A DNA stretch of 64,000 nt from Chloroflexota bacterium (lineage in GTDB: Bacteria; Chloroflexota; Dormibacteria; Aeolococcales; Aeolococcaceae): positions 62,001 through 126,000 of the forward strand of contig VBIQ01000010.1 in the NCBI GenBank assembly GCA_005880985.1. The letters are read 5' to 3'. Each line of letters opens with the position of its first letter. Position 1 is the first letter of the stretch. Positions 19,633 to 27,880 of this stretch are shown here, piece by piece. The notes beneath the pieces are model-generated. The model was not told the DNA's origin. It saw only the letters and a program-made list of their open reading frames with translations, and did not search any database. The translations under genes and the position numbers were made by a program.

Positions 19633-21477
19633 ATGTGCGGCATCATCGGCTACTCCGGCCCCCGCCCCGCCGCTCCGGTCCTGATCGACAGCCTGCGGCG
19701 GCTCGAATACCGCGGCTACGACTCCGCCGGGGTGGCGATCCTCGACGCCCATGGCGGCGGCACCTCGACGGTGATCAAGAGCGAGCGCAAGGTCGCCGAA
19801 CTCGCCCGCCAGCTGGAGGACGGGGCCGAGCCGGCCGGCAACCTGGGCATCGGTCATACCCGGTGGGCCACCCATGGGCGGCCCACCGTGGTCAACGCCC
19901 ATCCCCACCAGGACTGCACCGGACGCATCCATCTGATCCACAACGGGATCATCGAGAACTTTCGCGAGCTGCGCGCCGAGCTCGCCGCCAAGGGTCACGA
20001 GTTCGTCAGCGAGACCGACACCGAGGTGGTGCCGCATCTGATCGAGGAGCTCTATCGCGGCGACCTCGCCGCCGCCACCCGCGCCGCGCTGCGGCGCGTC
20101 CACGGCGCCTACGCGCTGGTGATCTTCTGCGCCGAGGAGCCCGATCTGATCGTCGGCGCGCGTCTCAACGCGCCACTGGTGGTCGGCCTCGGCAGCGAGG
20201 AGGTCTTCGTCAGCAGCGACATCACCGCTCTCATCCCCTACACCAAGCGGATGCTGCTGATCGGCGAGGGCGAGGTGGTCGCGGCGCGGCCGCAGAGCGT
20301 CGAGGTGACGAGCCTGGACGGCAGTCGCATCGAGCCCCGCATCATCACCGTCGACTGGGATGCCGAGCAGGCACAGAAGGGCGGTTATCCGCACTTCATG
20401 CTCAAGGAGATCCACGAGCAGCCGGAGACGCTGCGGCAGTCGCTGCGCGATCGGGTCGATCCGGACACGGGATTGACCGTCCTGGCCGGTCTGGGGATGG
20501 ACGACGCCCGGCTGGCCTCGTTCGAGAACGTCGCCATCGTCGCCTGCGGCACTGCCTGGATCGCCGGGATGGTGACCAAGTACGCCATCGAGCAGCTGGC
20601 CCGCCTGCCGGTGCAGGTCGAGCCGGCCAGCGAGTTCCGTTACCGCGACCCGCTGGTCGACGGCCGCACCCTGGTGGTGGCCATCTCCCAGTCTGGCGAG
20701 ACCGCCGACACCCTGGCGGCGGTTCGCGAAGCCCACGCCCGCGGCGCCACCGTGCTGGGCATCACCAACGTCGTCGGCAGCGCTCTCGCTCTCGAGGCCG
20801 ACGGCACCATCTACCTGCAGGCCGGTCCCGAGATCGGTGTCGCCGCCACCAAGACATTCCTCGCCCAGATGTCGTGCGGCCTGCTGCTGGCGCTGCGCCT
20901 CGGCGATGCCCGCGGCCTGCTCGACGTCGACCGCCACCGCGAGCTCACCCGGTCGCTGCTGGAGCTACCGCCGATGCTCGAGCGCGCCCTGCAGCTGGAG
21001 CCGCAGCTGGCGGAGATGGCGCAGCGCTATGCCCACGCCCGCAACGCGATGTTCATCGGCCGCGGCATCAACTTCCCGGTGGCGCTCGAGGGAGCCCTCA
21101 AGCTCAAGGAGGTCTCCTACATCCATGCCGAGGGCTATGCCGCCGGCGAGCTCAAGCACGGCCCCATCGCCCTGCTCGACCCGGACGTTCCTGTGGTTGC
21201 GCTGGCGACCCGCTCGCGCACCCTGTCCAAGGTGGTGAACAACATCCAGGAGGTGCACGCTCGAGAGGCGCCGGTGGTGGCGCTGATCAGCGAGGGTGAG
21301 AACCCATTCGACAGCGGCATGGTGCGCGACGTGGTCGAGGTTCCTGCCTGCGATGAGCTGCTGTCACCACTCGTCAACGTGGTGCCGCTACAGCTCTTCG
21401 CCTATCACATCGCCGTGCAGCGCGGCTGCGACGTCGACCAGCCGCGCAACCTCGCCAAGTCGGTGACGGTGGAGTAA
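19633..21477 (+). CDS. glmS: Glutamine-fructose-6-phosphate aminotransferase (isomerizing)
   Basis: GlmS makes glucosamine-6-phosphate from fructose-6-phosphate and glutamine, the entry to UDP-GlcNAc used by MurA and the WecA-like enzyme here. The 614-residue protein begins MCGIIGYSG, where Cys2 is the glutaminase nucleophile after Met removal. It continues with two SIS isomerase domains (SQSGETADT near residue 355) and ends with the family's DQPRNLAKSVTVE. The glmM expected between cdaR and glmS is absent. No glmS ribozyme sequence is visible in the 34-base gap upstream. Confidence 0.97.
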   Translation: MCGIIGYSGPRPAAPVLIDSLRRLEYRGYDSAGVAILDAHGGGTSTVIKSERKVAELARQLEDGAEPAGNLGIGHTRWATHGRPTVVNAHPHQDCTGRIHLIHNGIIENFRELRAELAAKGHEFVSETDTEVVPHLIEELYRGDLAAATRAALRRVHGAYALVIFCAEEPDLIVGARLNAPLVVGLGSEEVFVSSDITALIPYTKRMLLIGEGEVVAARPQSVEVTSLDGSRIEPRIITVDWDAEQAQKGGYPHFMLKEIHEQPETLRQSLRDRVDPDTGLTVLAGLGMDDARLASFENVAIVACGTAWIAGMVTKYAIEQLARLPVQVEPASEFRYRDPLVDGRTLVVAISQSGETADTLAAVREAHARGATVLGITNVVGSALALEADGTIYLQAGPEIGVAATKTFLAQMSCGLLLALRLGDARGLLDVDRHRELTRSLLELPPMLERALQLEPQLAEMAQRYAHARNAMFIGRGINFPVALEGALKLKEVSYIHAEGYAAGELKHGPIALLDPDVPVVALATRSRTLSKVVNNIQEVHAREAPVVALISEGENPFDSGMVRDVVEVPACDELLSPLVNVVPLQLFAYHIAVQRGCDVDQPRNLAKSVTVE

Positions 21478-21591
21478 GGGGATCGCCCCGCCGGCGCCCG
21501 CCATGCGGGGCCCCCGCGAATGCGCAGCAGTCGTGGGGTGGTGGGACGCCAGCGAGCCTCGCGTGATCCGGGGTAGTCTCGCGGCGCTTTG

Positions 21592-22848
21592 ATGGAGGAC
21601 AGGCGCGCCGTACCGGTGGTGGGGGTGGACGTGGCCTCGGCGACGCGCCTCGCCGCGCTGCTGGAACGGCGGCCGCGGTTCGCCGAGCGGGTCTTCACCG
21701 AGGCGGAGCGGCACGAGTGCGCCGGGCGTCCGGAGCGCTGGGCGTCGCGCTGGGCGGCCAAGGAGGCGGTGCGCAAGCTCTTCGGCGCCGGCGGCGGCGC
21801 GCCGCTGCCGGCCTTTCGCGACATCGAAGTGCGCTCCGGTCCCGGCGGAGCGCCGCGGGTCACGGTGCGCGGACGGCAACCTCCCGGGGTGGCGCTCTCG
21901 CTGACCCACGAGGGCGATGTGGCGGTTGCGGTGGCCGTCGGTGGGACGGTGCCGGAAACGTCGCCGGAGCCGCCTCCGGGGTTGCGCCTCCCCGACCGTC
22001 CCGACGACGGACACAAGGGAACCTTCGGCACCGTGGTGGTCCTGGCCGGCGCTCACGGCTACAGCGGCGCCGCCTACCTGTCCGCCATGGGCGCGGCCCG
22101 TGGTGGCGCAGGGCTGGTGCGGCTCTGCGTCCCACAGACGCTGCATCCGATCGTGGCGGTGAAGTGCACCGAGGTGATGGCGCACGGCCTTCCCGATGAC
22201 GATGAGGCGGGAGTGATCGGACCGCACGCGCTCGAGGTGCTCCGCCGCGATCATCTCCCCGCCGCCGACGTGCTGGTGGTCGGCCCCGGTCTCGGCCGCG
22301 CCGGCATCACCGAGCGCGCGGTGAAGACGCTGCTCGAGTCGCTGACCTGTCCCACCGTGGTCGACGCCGACGGCCTCAACATCGCCGCCGCGCACGGCGT
22401 CGACTGGCGTCGCTCCGGTCAACCGGTGGTGATCACTCCGCACCCCGCGGAGATGGCACGGCTGGCGGGGTCCGATACCCGGGCGGTGCAGGCCCGGCGG
22501 GTCCAGACGGCATCGGAGTACGCCGCGTCGGCCGGTGTGGTGGTGGTCCTCAAGGGGGCGGAGACGGTGGTCGCCGCGCCCGACGGTCGCGTCCACGTCG
22601 ACGGGCACCGGGTTGTCGCCCTGGCAACCGGCGGCACCGGCGATGTTCTCGCCGGGCTCTGCGGAGCGATGCTGGCGGGACATCTCGAGCCCTTCGACGC
22701 CGCGGTTGCCGCGGTCACCGTGCACGCCGAGGCCGGTGCCGCGGCGCAAGCGGAGCGGGGCCGCGCCGGGGTGCTCGCCGGCGACGTGCTCGACCGGCTG
22801 CCGGAGGCGCAGGAGCGGCTGCGCCGCGCTCTCGAGGCGGCGCGATGA
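21592..22848 (+). CDS. Fusion of holo-ACP synthase (AcpS) with ADP-dependent NAD(P)HX dehydratase (NnrD)
   Basis: The first ~120 residues are an AcpS domain, with VGVDVASATRL (metal-binding Asp), FAERVFTEAERHEC and RWAAKEAVRKLF (metal-binding Glu). AcpS attaches the phosphopantetheine arm to acyl carrier protein. After a Pro-rich linker (about 120-140) comes NnrD, with VVVLAGAHGYSGAAYLSAMG, VVDADGLN, ITPHPAEM and the ATGGTGDVLAG site. NnrD repairs hydrated NAD(P)H. In actinobacteria these are neighbours and NnrD is normally fused to the epimerase NnrE; here NnrE is missing and AcpS is joined directly. ATG 21592 lacks a Shine-Dalgarno; TTG 21589 is an alternative. It overlaps alr. Confidence 0.88.
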   Translation: MEDRRAVPVVGVDVASATRLAALLERRPRFAERVFTEAERHECAGRPERWASRWAAKEAVRKLFGAGGGAPLPAFRDIEVRSGPGGAPRVTVRGRQPPGVALSLTHEGDVAVAVAVGGTVPETSPEPPPGLRLPDRPDDGHKGTFGTVVVLAGAHGYSGAAYLSAMGAARGGAGLVRLCVPQTLHPIVAVKCTEVMAHGLPDDDEAGVIGPHALEVLRRDHLPAADVLVVGPGLGRAGITERAVKTLLESLTCPTVVDADGLNIAAAHGVDWRRSGQPVVITPHPAEMARLAGSDTRAVQARRVQTASEYAASAGVVVVLKGAETVVAAPDGRVHVDGHRVVALATGGTGDVLAGLCGAMLAGHLEPFDAAVAAVTVHAEAGAAAQAERGRAGVLAGDVLDRLPEAQERLRRALEAAR

Positions 22849-24029
22849 CGACCGCGCTCGTCGATCATGGTGCCGCCTGGCCGCTGCCGATCGCAGGCGG
22901 ATCACCGAGCAAGCGCGCCGTGGTCGACGCGGCGGCGTTGCGCGCCAATACCGCAGCGCTGCGGCGTCACGTCGGTGAGGACGTCGCGCTCATGGCGATG
23001 GTCAAGGCGAACGGCTACGGGCACGGCGCCGTCACCGCCGCCCGCAGCGCGGTCGACGGTGGCGCCAGCTGGCTGGGTGTGTCGTCGGCGGAGGAGGCGT
23101 TGCAGCTGCGCACCGCCGGCATCGACGCTCGCCTCCTGGTGGTGGGCTGGACGCACCCCTCGTCCCACTCGGCGCTGATCCTCGCCGGCGTGGAGGTGAT
23201 GGTGCTCGATGCCACGGCGGTGGACTCGCTCGCGGCTGCGGCACGCAGCTCGGGTCGCCCGGCGCTGGTGCACATCAAGGTCGACACCGGGATGGGGCGG
23301 CTGGGTCTGCGCCCCGAGGAGCTGGGACCGCTCCTGCAGGCGCTCAGAGCGCAGATCCCGCCCGTGGTGCTCAGTGGCATCTTCACCCACTTCGCCGACG
23401 CCGACGGCGTCGACCCCGACTTCACCGAGGAACAGCACCGGCGGTTCGTCGTTGCCGTCGACGCCGCACGCCGGCTGGCGCCCGACCTCGTCGCCCACTG
23501 CTGCAACAGCGCTGCCACCCTGCGCTTTCCGCACATGCACCACGACATGGTGCGACCCGGCATCGCCGTCTACGGCTATCCGCCGCCGGGTGCGACCGGC
23601 GTGGTCGAGGTGCGCCCGGCGTTGAGCATGCTGGCCTCCGTCGCCCAGGTGAAGACGGTGCGGACCGGCGAGAGCGTCGGCTACGGGCGAACGTGGCGCG
23701 CGCCATCGGCGCGGCGCATCGCCACCATCGCCGCGGGGTATGCCGACGGCGTCCACCGCGCCCAGTCCAACCGCGGCCAGGTCGTGGTGGCGGGCGTTCG
23801 CTGTCCGATCGTCGGCCGGGTCAGCATGGATCAGCTCAGCGCCGACGTCACCGATGTCCCGGCGGTCAGCGTGGGCGACGAGGCGGTGCTGATCGGCAGC
23901 CCCGGCGGTCCCGACTCTCCCGACTGGCTCGGCGCTGACGAGGTGGCGGCCGCCGTGGACACCATCTCGTACGAGGTTCTCTGCGCCATCTCCGCCCGCG
24001 TTCCCCGCGAGGTCCTCCATCAACCATGA
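22845..24029 (+). CDS. alr: Alanine racemase
   Basis: Alr is a PLP enzyme that makes D-alanine for peptidoglycan. The 394-residue product has the PLP-lysine motif MAMVKANGYGHG (Lys near residue 51), KVDTGMGRLG, the HCCNSAATL segment and the second-domain catalytic tyrosine in SVGYGRTWRA, then GRVSMDQLSADVTD. The ATG overlaps the previous gene (GATGA), and its own stop overlaps the next ATG (ATGA). Confidence 0.95.
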   Translation: MTTALVDHGAAWPLPIAGGSPSKRAVVDAAALRANTAALRRHVGEDVALMAMVKANGYGHGAVTAARSAVDGGASWLGVSSAEEALQLRTAGIDARLLVVGWTHPSSHSALILAGVEVMVLDATAVDSLAAAARSSGRPALVHIKVDTGMGRLGLRPEELGPLLQALRAQIPPVVLSGIFTHFADADGVDPDFTEEQHRRFVVAVDAARRLAPDLVAHCCNSAATLRFPHMHHDMVRPGIAVYGYPPPGATGVVEVRPALSMLASVAQVKTVRTGESVGYGRTWRAPSARRIATIAAGYADGVHRAQSNRGQVVVAGVRCPIVGRVSMDQLSADVTDVPAVSVGDEAVLIGSPGGPDSPDWLGADEVAAAVDTISYEVLCAISARVPREVLHQP

Positions 24030-24523
24030 CCGTGCCGGACGACGAGCTCGAGGCTCAGCTCGCCCATCTCGACGCCTTGGAGGAGCGCCAGACCCGCAGC
24101 GTCGGAGCCATCGAACCCGACTTCGGTCCGCCCTCGCCGGGAGCGGTGTGGTCGCTGGGGCTGGCCGATCCACCTCCTCCCGACGCCGGCGGCTCGCTGC
24201 TCTCGTACATCGCCTGGCTCGACGCCGCGTGTGCTCTGCTCGCCTCCCGGGTCGCCACCAGCCGCGACGAGCTCGCCCGCTTCACCTCGCAGTGGTCGCA
24301 CATGGTGCGCGGCCTGGCTCGCTTCCGCGTCGACGAGGTGGTGACGGTGGTCGAGGGCCAGGCCCGCGCCCGCGAACGCATCGCCGCCGACGAGGCGGTG
24401 CACCTCGTCCTCGGGGCCGAGCGCCAGCGTCTGGCCTGGCTGGAGGCGACGCGGCGCGGTGAGGAGGTCGAGGTCGAGGACGCCGACGTAGAATCAGGCC
24501 ATCCCTGGGGGAGCGGACGCTGA
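24026..24523 (+). CDS. Hypothetical protein between alr and the thiamine operon
   Basis: I do not recognise this 165-residue protein. It is acidic at the N-terminus, has a Pro-rich stretch near residues 35-55, then long amphipathic helices (about 60-150) with no membrane segment and no cysteines. Its ATG overlaps the alr stop by four bases, which supports translation. Its stop codon TGA (24521-24523) lies inside the conserved CTGAGA of the TPP riboswitch that follows, so the end of the gene and the riboswitch share bases. Confidence 0.65.
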   Translation: MTVPDDELEAQLAHLDALEERQTRSVGAIEPDFGPPSPGAVWSLGLADPPPPDAGGSLLSYIAWLDAACALLASRVATSRDELARFTSQWSHMVRGLARFRVDEVVTVVEGQARARERIAADEAVHLVLGAERQRLAWLEATRRGEEVEVEDADVESGHPWGSGR

Positions 24524-24589
24524 GAGGCCGCCAGGTGGCGGCGACCCCAGACGACCCGGCCGGTAATGCGGCCGCGGCAGTGGGAGCTG
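24502..24589 (+). promoter_or_regulatory. TPP riboswitch (thi box)
   Basis: The element has the thi-box core in order: GGGGAGC (24507-24513), CTGAGA (24520-24525), GCGACCC (24541-24547), and the second half CCGGTAATGCGG (24560-24571) with the invariant TAATGC. The closing helix P1 pairs TCCC (24502-24505) with GGGA (24582-24585). That 3' strand is also the ribosome binding site of thiE, so ligand binding would hide it and repress translation. It begins inside the preceding gene. Confidence 0.92.
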
Positions 24590-24596
24590 AGCGAGC

Positions 24597-25274
24597 GTGT
24601 CGATACCGCATCCGGACCGAGCGAGGCGTCTCGCCGGTGTTCGCCTGTACGTGATCACCTCCGCCGAGCATCCGCCGGCCAGGGTGCTGGAGACGGTCCG
24701 GGCCGCCTGTGCGGGCGGAGCCGGGGCGGTGCAGCTGCGTCGCAAGGGCGACGACGGGCTCGAGACCCTGCGGCTCGCCGAAGGCTGCCGCGAGCTGACC
24801 GACGCCTCAGGAGCCGTCTTCATCGTCAACGACCGCGCCGACATCGCCATGGCCGCCGGCGCCGACGGCGTCCACCTCGGCCAGGACGACCTCTCCGTCG
24901 ATGCCGTCCGGCGGCTGTGGCCGGCCGGGCTGATCGGACGGTCGACCCACTCGCTGTCGCAGGCGCTGGCGGCCCAGCGCGACGGCGCCGACTACGTCGG
25001 TGTCGGCCCGGTCTTCGCCACTCCGACCAAGCCGGGCCGGCCTCCCGTGGGCCTCGAGCTGGTTCGCTCCGTCGCAGCATCGGCGCTGGCCATCCCCTGG
25101 GTGGCCATCGGCGGCATCGACGCCGGCAACGCCGCGGCGGTGATCGCCGCCGGCGCACCGGCAGTGGCGGTGGTGCGCGCCGCCGCCGACGCGGCCGACG
25201 TCGAGGCCGCCGTCGCCAGGTTGATGGAGCTGGTTGCAGCTCGCGCGGTGGGAAGCGGAGTGGTCAGCTCGTGA
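24597..25274 (+). CDS. thiE: Thiamine-phosphate synthase
   Basis: ThiE joins hydroxymethylpyrimidine diphosphate and thiazole phosphate to thiamine phosphate. The 225-residue TIM barrel shows LYVITSAEHPP at strand 1, VQLRRKGDD, the metal/pyrophosphate motif FIVNDRADIAM, GVHLGQDDL and the phosphate-binding ends VGPVFATPTKPG and AIGGIDAGNAAAV. Start GTG 24597 follows the riboswitch's GGGAG by 10 bases. The stop overlaps thiS (GTGA). Confidence 0.95.
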   Translation: MSIPHPDRARRLAGVRLYVITSAEHPPARVLETVRAACAGGAGAVQLRRKGDDGLETLRLAEGCRELTDASGAVFIVNDRADIAMAAGADGVHLGQDDLSVDAVRRLWPAGLIGRSTHSLSQALAAQRDGADYVGVGPVFATPTKPGRPPVGLELVRSVAASALAIPWVAIGGIDAGNAAAVIAAGAPAVAVVRAAADAADVEAAVARLMELVAARAVGSGVVSS

Positions 25275-25477
25275 CCGTCATCATCACCGTCAACGGCGAC
25301 CGCACCGAGGTCGAGGATGGAGCCAGCGTCGCCGAGCTCCTGCACCATCTGGGGGTGACGCCGAAGCGGGTGGTGGTCGAGCACAACCGCCGCATCCTCC
25401 GCGCCGAGGACTTCGCCGGCGCCCACATCGCCGCGGGCGATGAGCTCGAGGTGGTCCACTTCGTCGGCGGCGGTTGA
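25271..25477 (+). CDS. thiS: Sulfur carrier protein ThiS
   Basis: A 68-residue ubiquitin-fold protein that carries sulfur as a C-terminal thiocarboxylate for thiazole formation. It begins VTVIITVNGDRTEVEDGASV and ends in the required Gly-Gly (EVVHFVGGG, one extra Gly). Start GTG 25271 overlaps the thiE stop. It is followed by thiG, its partner; the ThiF-type activating enzyme and thiO/thiH are not in this operon. Confidence 0.93.
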   Translation: MTVIITVNGDRTEVEDGASVAELLHHLGVTPKRVVVEHNRRILRAEDFAGAHIAAGDELEVVHFVGGG

Positions 25478-25508
25478 GCCGCACCAGCATCGGAGGTTTA
25501 CGCTAGTC

Positions 25509-26300
25509 ATGACTGTTACAGCCGCACCGCCCGACCCGTTGCGCATCGGAGGGGTCGAGCTCCACTGCCGGCTCATCCACGGCACCGGCCGGTTCGCCTC
25601 TGACGCGGTGCTGCGCGACTGCCTGGCGGCCGCGCGGCCCGACATGATCACCCTGGCGATTCGCCGCCTCGCCCTCGACGGCAGCGGCCGCAACGAGCTC
25701 GCGGCGATCGACCTCTCCGGCTACACGCTGCTGCCCAACACCGCCGGGGCCAGCACCGCGGACCAGGCGGTGCGGCTGGCGCGGCTGGCGCGGGCGGCCA
25801 GCCTCAGCGACCTCATCAAGGTGGAGGTGATCGGCGACGAGCACACCCTGCTGCCGGATCCCGTCGGAACCCTCGACGCCACCCGCGAGCTGATCGCCGA
25901 CGGCTTCACCGTGCTTCCCTACTGCAGCGACGACGTGGTGCTGGCGCTGCGACTGGAGGAGGCGGGCGCGGCGGCGGTGATGCCGGGCGCGGCACCGATC
26001 GGCACCACCCTTGGCATCCAGAACGCCTTGAATTTGACCTTGATCATCGAGAAGCTCAGCGTGCCGGTGATCATCGACGCCGGCCTTGGCGTTCCCTCGG
26101 ATGCCGCGCGCTGCATGGAGTGGGGCGCGGCCGGGGTGCTGGTCAACACCGCCATCGCCCGGGCGCAGGATCCGCCGGCGATGGCGCTGGCCTTCGCCGA
26201 GGCGGTGACGGCGGGGCGGCGTGCCCATCGCGCCGGCCGCGCCAGCATCAGCCTGGAGGCGCGGGCCTCGAGCCCGGGCGCTGGGGTGCCCGCCTCCTGA
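25509..26300 (+). CDS. thiG: Thiazole synthase
   Basis: ThiG builds the thiazole ring from DXP, dehydroglycine and ThiS-thiocarboxylate. The 263-residue barrel has RLIHGTGRFAS near the N-terminus, the Schiff-base lysine in DLIKVEVIGDE, and VIIDAGLGVPSDA and GVLVNTAIARAQDP at the phosphate end. ATG 25509 is preceded by GGAGG (25491-25495) and also by a -10-like TACGCT. A usually separate internal promoter is possible. Confidence 0.95.
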   Translation: MTVTAAPPDPLRIGGVELHCRLIHGTGRFASDAVLRDCLAAARPDMITLAIRRLALDGSGRNELAAIDLSGYTLLPNTAGASTADQAVRLARLARAASLSDLIKVEVIGDEHTLLPDPVGTLDATRELIADGFTVLPYCSDDVVLALRLEEAGAAAVMPGAAPIGTTLGIQNALNLTLIIEKLSVPVIIDAGLGVPSDAARCMEWGAAGVLVNTAIARAQDPPAMALAFAEAVTAGRRAHRAGRASISLEARASSPGAGVPAS

Positions 26301-27385
26301 CCGCCACGGGCGGCCGGAGCGCCGCCGATCACCCCGCAGCCGATCACCGCGCCCGCGCCTTCGACGCCGGCGGCCCGACCCTCGGCGACATCGGCGAGGA
26401 GGCGCTGCTGTCGGCCCTGCTCGAGGAGGGGCGGCGGGTCTCCCGCCTCTCGACCGCGGTGGTGCTCGGCGCCGGAGACGATGCCGCGGTCTGGGCGCCG
26501 CCTGCCGGGCGGGCGCTCGCCGTCACCCAGGACGCCCTGGTCGAGGACCAGGACTTCACCCGGAGCTGGCCCGGTCCCTATCTGCTGGGGCGCCGGGCGC
26601 TGGTGGTCTCCCTCTGCGACCTCGCCGCCATGGGCGCCCAGCCGGCCTTCTGCCTGGTCACCTTCTGCGCCCCGCCCGCGACCCAGGTGGACGACGTGCT
26701 CGCCATCCAGGCGGGCCTGTGCGACGAGGCACTGCGGGTCGGCTGCTCGGTCCTCGGCGGCGACGTCAGCCGCTGCGACGGGCCCATCGTGCTCGACGTG
26801 GTGGCGGGCGGCACGGTGGTCCCCGGGGCGATGCTCCGCCGCGACGCCGGTCGGGCCGGGGATGTGCTGCTGGTGACCGGGGTGCTGGGGCGCGCCGCCG
26901 CCGGGTTGCGGCTGCTCACCGAGCCAACCGCGGCCGAGGGCATCGCCGCCGCCGACGCCGAGCGCTGGCGCCGGGCTCAGACCGAGCCGATGCCCCGGCT
27001 GGTGGAGGGGCGCCTGGCGGCCGAGGCCGGGGTGCGCTGCGGCGGCGACCTCAGCGACGGGCTGCTCGCCGACGCCGCCCGGACCACCGGCGCCAGCGGG
27101 TGCGCCGCCGAGCTGTGGCTGGATGCGATCCCGGTGGATGCGGCGCTCCCGAGCGCCTTTCCGACCGACTGGGTGGAGCTGGCCCTCGGCGGCGGTGAGG
27201 ACTTCGAACTGCTGCTGGCGGTGCCGCCCGGCGAGCAGCAACGCCTGCACACCGCGTGGCCCGCTCACCTGGCACCGCTGACCGAGGTGGGCCGGCTCAC
27301 CGAGGGCGCCGGCGTGCGCCTGCTCGACAGTCGGGGGGGCCGCGAGCTCAGGCCACCGGCGGTGCGCGCCCGCCACTTCCGCTGA
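26297..27385 (+). CDS. thiL: Thiamine-monophosphate kinase, apparently started at CTG
   Basis: ThiL phosphorylates thiamine phosphate to the active TPP, completing this operon's pathway. The 362-residue product has LGDIGEEALLSALL, VVLGAGDDAAVW, the TQDALVEDQDF motif, GGDVSRCDG and GGDLSDGLLADA, all in the expected order. No ATG, GTG or TTG lies upstream of the conserved N-terminus in this frame. The only candidate is CTG 26297, which overlaps the thiG stop as CTGA. A start at a downstream GTG (about 26459) would remove the conserved first helix. Confidence 0.88.
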   Translation: MTATGGRSAADHPAADHRARAFDAGGPTLGDIGEEALLSALLEEGRRVSRLSTAVVLGAGDDAAVWAPPAGRALAVTQDALVEDQDFTRSWPGPYLLGRRALVVSLCDLAAMGAQPAFCLVTFCAPPATQVDDVLAIQAGLCDEALRVGCSVLGGDVSRCDGPIVLDVVAGGTVVPGAMLRRDAGRAGDVLLVTGVLGRAAAGLRLLTEPTAAEGIAAADAERWRRAQTEPMPRLVEGRLAAEAGVRCGGDLSDGLLADAARTTGASGCAAELWLDAIPVDAALPSAFPTDWVELALGGGEDFELLLAVPPGEQQRLHTAWPAHLAPLTEVGRLTEGAGVRLLDSRGGRELRPPAVRARHFR

Positions 27386-27388
27386 CGG

Positions 27389-27880
27389 ATGCGCGACGCG
27401 CGGGATCGGCCCGCCCCGCTCGCCCGCTCGCTGGTGGGGGCCGTCGCCACCGAGGCGCTGGGGCGCGACCTCGGACGGGCGGTGGCGTCCGGGGACCTGC
27501 TGGCTCTTCGCGGCGAGCTCGGCACCGGCAAGACCACGCTGGTCCGCGGCCTGGTCGCGGGGCTGGGCGGCGACCCGGGGCGGGTGGCGAGCCCCACCTT
27601 CGTCCTCCACCGCGTGTATCGCGGCGGCCGTCTCACCCTGCACCACGTCGACCTGTTCCGTCTCGGCACCGAGGTGGACCTCGCCCTCTTCGCCCTCGAC
27701 GACCTGCTCGACGGCGGTGCGGTGGTCGTCGAGTGGGCCGAGCTCGCCGACCTGGACCCATACCGTCCGGTGCGCATCCACCTGGAGGCACCGTCCCCCG
27801 ACGTCCGCATCGCCACCATCGAGGCGACGGCGCCCGCCCGCCTGCGTGACGCGTTCTCGTCGCGCGCGGCGTCGACATGA
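27389..27880 (+). CDS. tsaE: tRNA t6A biosynthesis ATPase TsaE
   Basis: TsaE is the ATPase that works with TsaB-TsaD in adding the threonylcarbamoyl group to A37 of tRNA. The 163-residue protein has the P-loop GELGTGKTT near residue 44, the SPTFVL switch, HVDLFRL and VVVEWAE. Start ATG 27389 is three bases after thiL. Its stop overlaps tsaB as ATGA. Confidence 0.94.
   Translation: MRDARDRPAPLARSLVGAVATEALGRDLGRAVASGDLLALRGELGTGKTTLVRGLVAGLGGDPGRVASPTFVLHRVYRGGRLTLHHVDLFRLGTEVDLALFALDDLLDGGAVVVEWAELADLDPYRPVRIHLEAPSPDVRIATIEATAPARLRDAFSSRAAST

Noticed and set aside
21483..21525. CCCCGC ... GCGGGG pairing after glmS considered as a terminator
   Set aside because: Only six pairs with a 13-base loop and no T-run; too weak in such GC-rich DNA.
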